From Aldrovandia affinis (Eukaryota; Chordata; Actinopteri; Notacanthiformes; Halosauridae), in contig JAINUG010000138.1 of NCBI GenBank assembly GCA_029706075.1, positions 248,001 to 312,000 on the forward strand: a stretch of DNA of 64,000 bases, written 5' to 3'. Below, one piece after another: positions 55,739-64,000 of this stretch (its first letter is position 1; each line of letters starts with the position of its first letter). The notes under the pieces are model-generated. The model had not been told where the DNA came from, ran no database searches, and worked only from the letters and a program-made list of their open reading frames with translations. The translations under genes and the position numbers were made by a program.

Positions 55739-56293
55739 TACAGTACCAGTCAAAAGTTTGGACACATCTGCTGGAAACTAGGTTTATCTCATAATTGACA
55801 ATGTTTTACACCGTATACGTTTCTGTAAATACTTGAAAATTAAAAAAAACGCATGTAAGAAAACAAAAGGAACATCAAAGCAATGTTCAAGAAAATGTCA
55901 TTGAAAATTGAATCTTGGATTCCTCAAAATAGTCACCCTTTGGCGTGAGAATAGCCTCACAAACAGGGGCCATTCAGTTAATAAGTTTTAGCAGGAAATC
56001 ACCCAACATGTTTTCCCAGCTATCCTGCAGCAATTCCAAGAGAAACTTGTGGGTTGCTTTGCTTTGAATCTTCCTTTCCAGTTTGTCCCATACAAGTTCT
56101 ATGGGATTGAGGTCTGGACACTGGGCAGGCCAGGTCTTTAGTTTGAGTTATCATTCACGTTCCTCCTTCACCAGATAGTTCTTGCACAACTTCAAGGTGT
56201 GTTTTGGGTCGTTATCTTGCTGAAGAATGAAGGAGTGCCCAATTGGCTGTAATCCAGATGGAAGGTGTGTCCAAACTTTTGACTGGTACTGTA
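55739..56293 (-). mobile_element. Non-autonomous Tc1-like element, same deletion as 1825-2381
   Basis: The ends are inverted repeats beginning TACAGTACCAGTCAAAAG, with TA at both edges. The inside is the reverse complement of the 1825-2381 element, with only scattered differences and the same joint between the left terminal repeat and the transposase C-terminus. Here the transposase remnant has an added in-frame stop. The terminal 30 bp differ from those of the other copy in a matched way at both ends. Confidence 0.9.
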
Positions 56294-58247
56294 TCCTCTT
56301 TTAAAATAGATGATGAACCAACAAAAATGGTGTTATGGTTTGTGTTGATGCATGGTGGGATGTGCGAGGAAGTCTAGTGGCTAGAATAGTGAAAGCTAAC
56401 TTGAAGTTAACTTAACATGACTGGGATGTGCATTTCTTTCTTGATCGGCTCTTGATCTCTCCATTTTTCGCTGATACAATCCAGGCAGAATACTGCTTTG
56501 AGAACATCTGACTGGCCCCAATCTCTTAATACACCACACATATATCCATTTGTAGTTAAGGATGTTCTTCACTTTGCCAAAATGGCAAATAATTGTAGGG
56601 ATCCAAACTGCAATAGGCTCAGAATGGTGTAAACACACTTGGATTTGACAAAGTATTCAAAGATGTGCAATATTAGCTGAGCTAAGGTCTTAAGACAGGC
56701 AACCAATGGCATACATCCACATATCTTTGAAAATGGCCATACAGAGCATGAGGTCTCCTATATGGAAAAATTCTGTGTAGAGTCTGTTCCCACATGACAT
56801 GATTGTTCTGGATAGATTAGTCAATGCAGGATGTATTTATTTGAATACATTTGTTATGCAGACTTTTCAGTTTGCTAATGATCTGGGCCTTCTGTCTCAT
56901 TATACCTTGTTCGCGTACGATGTCTGTTATTTTTGGTAGACCACGGCATCTCTGATGGTGCCAAAGAGCTGTCGGTTAATTTATCTGCGCAGATAGACAA
57001 AAGGCCCCTTGTCTCAGAGTCGGTCCAATTTTTAGACATGTTCAGTAACAAAAACAAAGATGGTGCCAACTACCGTTAGGAGTTACAATGGATTTTGATG
57101 CTGAGGACACTGAACCCCCCTGGCCATGAGTCAACTGACAAAGGTTACACATTTCTTAACTATACACATAAACTAGACAAAACTACTGGCAATGTTAAAT
57201 ACTACCCTGCTATCAATTGGCTAGCTAGCTAATGTTTAATATTTGGCAATTATTTGAGAATGTGATTAGTTAATACAATGCTCCTATGCCACATAGCTAC
57301 GCATTTGCATAATGTAATCAGATTTTTTTATATATCGCAGTTAATTGCTATCAGATAGATGGATGTGAAATGTTAGGAAAATAGCTTCCATAAACTAGTG
57401 TCAGTAGTTAGCTGGATGTGAAATGCTAGTTCACTAACTCGTGATTGAAATAGTTAAAATAGTAGTTTAAATGTTTGTTTTGATCATTTAACTAGCTAGC
57501 TAGCCAGTGCATTAACATGAGTCCGTTTTTTTTTTCATTGATGTTCTGTAAATTAAATCTTTATGATTTGTATATGAAAACTGTATTATTGCCAAATCTT
57601 AGTCTCTTACATGGACAGACTGACTTCTAGCAGATGTTAACTAAATTTACGGTTGACGTTGGAGAAACAACTTGATATTCAAATTGAAACCTGGATCACG
57701 CAGTCATTGGTTGGCTGGGTATGAACGTTTCATAGGAACAGTTTTATTAATTCACCTAGTTTATGAAGAATAATTATAATATATAATAATAATTATGATA
57801 TGACATAATTTTATATGATTTAATTGTTAATTGAAAATAACAATGCAAATATTATCGGTCTCGGCGGGTCTCAGCAGAAATTACGAGTCATCTGTGTTCA
57901 AAGACCGAGTCAAGACCAAGTAAAAATGCCTCCCATTCCAAGACGAGAACAACGTTTTAAAAATGTGAGACCAGTCTCGAGTGATACCACTCTGGTAGGT
58001 AGGTCTGTCAGATTATGAGAAAATACACAGAATCTATGAAGGATATAAACCATAAACCAAGCTGGGCTTTCTCACGATATATACTCATACCTGGGGTGGT
58101 GCTGTGAGACCAGGCTTGAAGCCAATCCCACCCCCGAAGTGCGTATGTATCCTGAGAATGCATGGATTGGAGTGGTTTATTCTGCATATACCATGGCTAC
58201 TTGCCACAAAAAATATTAAAATGCAAAAGTGTAAAAAATTCACTCCC
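56294..58247. other. Unassigned, rich in GCTAGC words
   Basis: GCTAGCTA motifs occur near 57224 and 57487. A segment at 57850-58000 has repeated GAGTC/GACCAAG words like a decayed hAT-type repeat. No coding motif is seen. Confidence 0.3.
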
Positions 58248-58560
58248 AGGTTGTCTAGCAGTTACAACATTGGACGCTGGCCACTGCGACCGGGGTTCGA
58301 TTCCATCAGCCGCACCAGAGTCGGCTCTGGCCGGGAGTGCCACTATGGGGTGGTAATTGACTAAATCCGCTGCTTATAGGAGTACCTCTGGAGTACTGGA
58401 GTTACAGTCGACAGGCTTAGCGAAGTGCCATCTCGGAGGACATAGGGCTACAGCAGCGAACACGCAATAGGGGGGGATTGACATGAAAAATAGAGGGTGT
58501 AATTGGCTACTAAATTGGGAGAAATTAGATAAAATCAGAAACAAATTATTTAAAAAATGT
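58248..58560 (+). repeat. tRNA-derived SINE with AATTGGCTACTAAATT tail
   Basis: The head has GTCTAGCAGTTACAACATTG (A-box region) and GGGGTTCGATTCC (B box). The tail reads GGGTGTAATTGGCTACTAAA, then an A-rich end. It is the third copy of the family at 14167-14545 and 19395-19550 and has the best B box. Confidence 0.75.
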
Positions 58561-61398
58561 ATACTACTCTCAAGTAAAAATGATCATATTTTGGCATGTG
58601 CAAATCTGACAAGAAATATAATTCCTCATTTGCCCAGGTATAGGAAAAGAAAGCTGTAGATGGCAGCAATGAGCCAAAAGGTCCAACCAGAAATCAAAAT
58701 AAAATGTGACAGATATTTGAAAAACTGTGTTGGAAATGGACATTTATTCCAGTCCCATCCTTGTTGTCAAGAACACAGAGAGAATTATAGCAGAAAGGCT
58801 CTTAGCCTTAGTCAAAATAAAGATTAGCTCAAAATAAAAAGTGGAAGATAAAAAAAAGTAAGTTAACAGTGCTAACATTAGCTAGCTAGCTAACATTAAT
58901 TACCTAACTTAACAAGCTTGTAAACTAATTAAGTATAGTATGTTATCATAGTTATCTAACTTAGCTAGCTAGCTAGATTAGTTGCTTAAAGTTGCAAAAA
59001 GGCTATCCAAGTTGGTGGGACTAATACCGTAGTTGAAGAGCTAGAACAAGTTGAAGGTTGTGCTAGCCAGTTAGCAAACTTTTCTAGCACATTCCATATA
59101 TGTATTACATAGATGGCAAAAATGTCTGGCTAGTAACTCAGTAGGCTATACAAAACATCTGGAAAGCTAGGTGTGGCTGCCTTGGTGGCAATAAATACTG
59201 TAGTTTCTTGGAAAGATGTTTAGATAGCAATGGTTAATAAGTTTGGTAGCTAGCTAGCTAGCTTGCAAATGTTTTGTGTAATAAGAAGTTACTAGGAAAA
59301 CATGTTAGCAAGCTATGTAATACATACATGGCAAGTTCTAGAAAGGTTTGCTAGCTAGATAGCTAGCACTACTCTAAATGTATTCTACCTCTATGGTATG
59401 GTATCAGATAACTTAAGTTGGTGTGGGAGTCGCTGTAGCCAAGTTCACTGAAAAATTGAGAAATTCCAGAAGGCTGGCTAATTAGCAATATATATGTATG
59501 GGTACATTAGAAAACAATTCCACAAAGTTATTGCAATCTTTTGATCTAAGCAAACGAGTCCTGTTGCTTTAGCAAACTCCTACACAGGATTTTCTTTCAA
59601 TTCTCTGGACATTAATTTACGTAACATGACAGATCTGCAGATGAGTTGTCAGTTTGAATTTAGAATCCTGATCTTACAAATGAGAAGAGGTTCCGGCGGT
59701 GAAGTACTGTTGATCCTTGTTTATACAGCATGTTTGTTTGGGCAAATTAATATGGAACTTGATTCAGAAACAAAAAGGATTTACTGTACATATACCTGAT
59801 ATAAATGCACAGCTATCCGCTAATTGCAATCAAGTATTCATCCAAATCGTGGTATAAATATAGATAAAGAGTAGAAGTAGTACAAGAAGTGAGTTTGTTT
59901 TATTTAACCTAATATTATCATTGAAGGAGATTTATTCTGTTTATAAAGTAAAATGGCTCTTTTTCCATCCAATTCATGTTATATGTTGGATGGTGGATAG
60001 CAGGAGGGTGTTATAGTGAGGGAAAATATAACTGTTCTCGATTGGAGATTTGTACAGACAATTTCAGGCAGTAAGCAAGTGTGGCAGTATGTCACACATA
60101 TTATTAAATATTAATAGTATTTTTCTACTTTTAACAACCTATATTATTATTATTATATATTTTTCTTTCACTACTTTCACTATTTTTTCTTTTATTTGGA
60201 ATGTGCCTTGAACATAATTTAAGAAACACAAATACATTATTGTTGTTATTATTATTATGATTATGATTATTACTATGATTATTATTATTATTATATTCCT
60301 GTGATTGGATACATTGAAAACAAGAGAACCGTTAGAACTGAGCATTGTAATTGTATTTGTCTTTCGGCAATGACCGGTCAGCTGTCAGGGTTTGTCGCTG
60401 CCTCTTTGGTAAACACTCTTATCTCTTCTCTGTTTAAATATCCAGTGACTTCCCCCTTTCCGCAGCCCTGAGAGACTCATCAATAACTTTGGCGTCTCCC
60501 TGCTTCCGCCCTGCTCGCATTATGACAGAACGGTCTCTCCCAGCAGGAGCCACACCATCCCTGGAGTCTCCTTTGCTGAGGATAGGGGTCAAAGCTTCCC
60601 CATCCGCTCTACCACTGGGCACTCCCTCAGGTCGGAAAAAACAGGTGTCATGATTAATCCAAAATTATCAGACCGCACCCTTTTATATAGAACATTAGAC
60701 ATACAGAATTTGCAAACAGGCTATTATACAATTGTGTAATAAAGCTTTGATCTATGACATACTGCAATGTCTTGAACAGGTCCTCTTTGTACTATTGTAT
60801 ATTGAATTGCAGATTTGATAAGAACTCTAAAAGCCTGCTGGAACATCAATAAAACCTGGAATCATAAACTCTCTCAATAAACAAAACCCCATCTGTTCAA
60901 ACCAGACTGTTTTATAAATAAATAGATATTCCCATTCTTGTAAGAATAATTTTTAGTTAATGTCCCAAAATGTTGAGATTTTCTTTTTTCATTGTAAGAT
61001 ATAGGGCAAAATGTGGAAATAATGGTGGAAAATTCAACTCAGTTGCAAAATTCATGGCAGTGCACTGTTAACTTGTGAAAAACCTAAAAATCCAGAGCTG
61101 TATAATACTTTATATTTAAAGAATATACCTATCAAAAAACTCTCTCAACCCTTGTTTTTTTCCAATAAAATCCACTCCATCCATTGAATTCCTGGTGCGG
61201 GGGGTGCTGGAATATAGTGTCCTCCCACAGTAATGATATAACCATCCCATTTTATTCATTTTTGATATATACAGTATATACACGGGAGAACATGCAAATA
61301 TACAGAAATATATACGAGATATATATCCACTGCACCACGTAAAAAAAAAAAAAAAAAAAAAAATCAGTCAACAATAATACTGTAGATAACTATAAGTA
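58561..61398. other. Unassigned, with microsatellites and one GC-rich patch
   Basis: GCTAGC runs lie at 58880-58990 and 59250-59370. A TTA/ATT microsatellite is at 60236-60296 and a poly-A run at 61340-61364. The patch 60430-60650 is GC-rich and open for 62 codons on the minus strand (MPSGRADGEALTPIL...), with no known motif. Confidence 0.3.
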
Positions 61399-61510
61399 AC
61401 TGCCAAAATTGAGGAAACACTTGAAAATGAAGGATTCTGGCAACTCTAGTGTGGGGTGCATTTTCCTGCCATGGTTTACGTCCACTCAACCCCTTAGAGG
61501 ACACAGCAAG
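61399..61510 (+). repeat. Tc1-like fragment, CAGGTAACTGCC family
   Basis: GTAACTGCCAAAATTGAGGA and CACTCAACCCCTTAGAGG match the left end of 43507-44054 and inner DNA of 29622-30420. Homology stops near 61505. Confidence 0.65.
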
Positions 61511-61855
61511 ACATCTATTTCTCATCTGTGGACTACCTGGCCAAATTCTTGAAATAAATTATTTTCACTTTCACAGCAGAAAAAAAAAATACAATGGTTG
61601 ACAAGAACAAGATGCTGACATTTATCAAAACCTGGAACCCATTTTTTATTTTCTTCACTGACAAAAACAACATTAATCTACATCTACTCCTATTTAACCC
61701 CTTAACAGTCACCCCCTATTTTGGGAATTCATGCCTATTTGGACGTACCCAAATATAAGAGTTCATAGCTCAAGAACTGTGATGGCCACATGTCTATTTA
61801 TGGGGGTGTACTCAAAGAACATGTGGACATATCCCAAAGGACCGAAGCTCAAACA

Positions 61856-62896
61856 TACACTATATGGCCAAAAGTCAGTGGACACCCCTACTAATTATTG
61901 TGTTCAGGTGTTTCAGCCACACCCATTGCCAACAGGTGCATAAAATCCAGCACATAGCCATGCAATCTCCACAGACAAACATTTCAAATTCAGAATGGTT
62001 CGTAAAGAGCTCAGTGACTTTAAACGCGACACTGTCATTGGATACCATCTTTGCCACAAGTCAGTTTGTGAAATTTCTGCCCTACTAGATGTGCCCCGGT
62101 CAACTGTAAGTGCTATTATTGCGAAGTGGAAGCTCCTAGAAGCAACAACAGCTCAGTCATGAAGTGGTAGACCACGCAAACTCACAGAGCGGGGCCGACG
62201 AGTGCTGAAGTGCATAGCGCGTAAAAATTGCCTATCATCTGCTGCATTACTCACTACAGAGTACCAAACTGCCTCTGGAAGCACCATCAGCACAAGAACT
62301 GTGCGTCGGGAGCTTCATGGAATGGGTTTCCATGGCCGAGTAGCTGCACACAAGCCTCACATCACCATGCGCAATGCCAACCGTCGGCTGGACTCTGGAG
62401 CAGTGGAAACGTGTTCTTTGGAGTGATGAATCACGCTTCACTATCTGGCAGTCTTATGGACGAATCTGGGTTTGGCAGATGCCAGGAGAACGCTACCTTC
62501 AGGAATGCATAGTGCCTACTGTAAAGTTTGGTGGAGGAGGGAGTCTGGGGCTGTTTCTCAGGTTTGGGATAGGCCCCTTAGTTCCAGTGAAGGGTATTCT
62601 TAATGCTACAGGATACGAAGACATCTTAGCCAATTGGGTGGTTCCAACTTTGTGGCAACAGTTTGGGGAAGGCCCTTTGCTGTTCCAGCATGACTGTGCC
62701 CCTGTGCACAAAGCGAGGTCCATAAAGACATGGTTAGATGAGTTTGGTGTGGAGGAACTCGATTGGTCTGCACAGAGCCCTGATCTCAACCGCATTGAAC
62801 ACCTTTGGGAGGAATTAGAACGCCGATTGCGAGCCAGGCCTTCTCGATCAACATCAGTGCCTGATCTCACTGATGCTCTTTTGGCCATATAGTGTA
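61856..62896 (+). mobile_element. Tc1-like element with a shortened 3' end
   Basis: The left end TACACTATATGGCCAAAAG (61856) and the right end CTTTTGGCCATATAGTGTA (62896) are perfect inverted repeats of 19 bp, with TA at both edges. The transposase occupies nearly the whole body in plus orientation. There is no 3' UTR: the right terminal repeat follows the coding sequence directly, so the 3' part of the gene was deleted up to the terminus. Confidence 0.92.
61995..62892 (+). pseudogene. Tc1-like transposase, stop inside the right terminal repeat
   Basis: ATG at 61995 opens MVRKELSDFKRDTVIGYHLC and a helix-turn-helix (DVPRSTVSAIIAKWK). A TGA at about 62160 stands just before SGRPRKLTERGRR, and probably arose from a CpG. 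The frame continues to [19 protein letters not shown], shifts near 62390, and resumes with [17 protein letters not shown] (first aspartate), [13 protein letters not shown] (second aspartate) and [15 protein letters not shown] (glutamate). All three catalytic residues are visible. The last codons ALLAI and the stop TAG are made by the terminal repeat itself, and the usual about 30 C-terminal residues are missing. Confidence 0.88.
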
Positions 62897-63096
62897 CAAT
62901 AAAGTACGCTTTTATACATTTCTTGTGTAGAATCTCATGTTTGAAAAGCAATAAATTTGTCACATTTCAGGATATACCTGTGGATATTTGTGCATGCCTT
63001 GTCCAATATGTCAACTAAGTCTCTGCAGGCCTCAAATAGAGGCCTTTTAGTGGTGGTGTCACCGGTGGTCTCCAAGTGTCCCAAAACCTATTCAAG
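62897..63096. other. Unassigned
   Basis: AT-rich flank without recognisable features. Confidence 0.3.
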
Positions 63097-63190
63097 GATG
63101 ATTTCTATTCACTTCTGTGACATTGGAAAACTAAAATGTTTTGATGATTTCTAATCACTTCTGTGACACTGGAAAACTAAAATGTTTTGA
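63097..63190 (+). repeat. 46-bp tandem duplication
   Basis: A unit with CACTTCTGTGACATTGGAAA and CTAAAATGTTTTGAT recurs at a 46-bp spacing (63097 and 63143), with a partial third echo of ATTCACTTCCGTGACATTG near 63300. Confidence 0.85.
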
Positions 63191-63439
63191 TGACTATAAA
63201 ATTGTCTATCACCAAAACCATTATGGATCATTATTTTGCTCATAAAACAGATACTAATGTGAGGGTGCAAAGTGTCTCCTAATGTCTCCTAGTGGCACAA
63301 TTCACTTCCGTGACATTGAGAATCACACTACAACATGTTGTTGCCTATGACACACACACACCAAAGTCAAATCAAAGAATTGGTTAGCAACAACAGAAGT
63401 TTCTATTTTTTTCCCAATGGTAAAAAAAACCCCAACAGG

Positions 63440-63785
63440 CATTTACCTCATCTCATCTCATCTCATTGTCTAAGCTGCTTATTCCTGGTCAGGGTCGCGG
63501 GGGGCTGGAGCCTATCCCAGCATGCATAGGGACAGGTCGCCAATCCATCGCAGGGCACACACACCATTCACTGACACACTCATACCTACGGGCAATTTAG
63601 ACTCTCCAATTAGGCTAACGTGCATGTCTTTGGACTGTGGGAGGAAACCGGAGTACCCGGAGGAAACCCACGCGGACACGGGGAGAACATGCAAACTCCA
63701 CACAGAAAGGCCCCCGGCCTGGATTCGAACCCGAGACCTTCTTGCTGTGAGGCGACAGTGCTATCCACTGCACCACCGTGCCGCC
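63440..63785 (-). repeat. tRNA-headed SINE with RTE-type tail
   Basis: On the minus strand it starts GGCGGCACGGTGGTGCAGTG at 63785, with an A-box-like TGGTGCAGTGGATAGCAC and a B box GGGTTCGAATCC. The body contains GTGGAGTTTGCATGTTCTCC. It ends with GCGACCCTGACCAGGAATAA and a (TGAGA)n tail. The tail is of the type seen in fish RTE LINEs. A fragment of the same tail is at 33571-33640 but with (CATC)n. Confidence 0.75.
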
Positions 63786-64000
63786 CAGGCATTTACCATT
63801 ATCTGTAAATAGCTGTCAAAATGATCCAAATAATTAAAATATATTATATTATTGCACCAATATAAATAATATATAATTATTATATAAATATATATGAATA
63901 ATATAACAAATGTGTTTATCAATGACAAAATTACACTCCTGGCAATTGTTTTCCCTCATTGCACAAAACTATTTACAGTGTCAGTTACAGTTATTTCGTC

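Noticed and set aside
63700..63785. A possible functional tRNA gene on the minus strand
   Set aside because: It has tRNA-like boxes but is the head of a dispersed SINE with an RTE-type body, with no cloverleaf end pairing seen.

Overview
The window looks like intergenic or intronic DNA of a ray-finned (teleost) fish. The evidence is its repeat fauna: many Tc1-like transposons, L2- and CR1-clade LINE fragments, tRNA-derived SINEs that end in an L2-like tail, Ty3/gypsy pieces, solo LTRs, hAT and piggyBac elements, long (TG)n, (ATT)n and (AG)n microsatellites, and runs of GCTAGC. No complete host protein-coding gene can be supported. The best host-gene signal is one candidate terminal exon on the minus strand (16718-16804), with a strong acceptor and a stop codon. 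All families are named from motif recognition; no database search was possible.

Layout. 1-8.3 kb is a nested block. A broken Ty3/gypsy element on the minus strand (gag, protease, RT, RNase H and integrase can be read from right to left) has a small Tc1-like element inserted in its RT and a piggyBac element inserted in its 5' LTR. The piggyBac element carries a 5'-truncated L2 LINE. 8.3-14.5 kb holds SINEs, a Penelope-like GIY-YIG remnant and a mosaic of Tc1 fragments, including a non-autonomous Tc1 copy split by a 693-bp solo LTR. 14.5-18.3 kb is repeat-poor and contains the candidate exon. 18.3-26.2 kb holds a deleted hAT element, a second copy of the same non-autonomous Tc1, a Tc1-in-Tc1 nest and a fold-back MITE. 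26-35 kb is mostly unassigned sequence with L2, CR1 and Tc1 fragments and a 121-bp tandem duplication.

35.2-40 kb is the most structured locus. It is a stack of DNA transposons nested inside one another, with target-site duplications readable at each level: an outer hAT-like element, then an element flanked by TAA, then two separate hAT elements inside it, one of which holds a CR1 LINE and a broken two-exon transposase. 40-54 kb is sparse, with two abutting Tc1 copies, a SINE, two solo LTRs and an L2 copy. 54.5-56.3 kb has a second, internally deleted piggyBac copy next to a second copy of the same non-autonomous Tc1 found at 1.8 kb, but with different terminal tips. 56.3-64 kb is mostly unassigned, with a Tc1 copy whose transposase stop lies inside its own right terminal repeat, and a tRNA-type SINE.

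Nothing here forms an operon or pathway. What links the parts is the order of insertion, and the nests give a relative chronology: gypsy before Tc1 and piggyBac, piggyBac before L2, and outer hAT before the TAA-flanked element before the inner hATs before CR1. No functional transposase, RNA gene, CRISPR array or cellular operon is seen.
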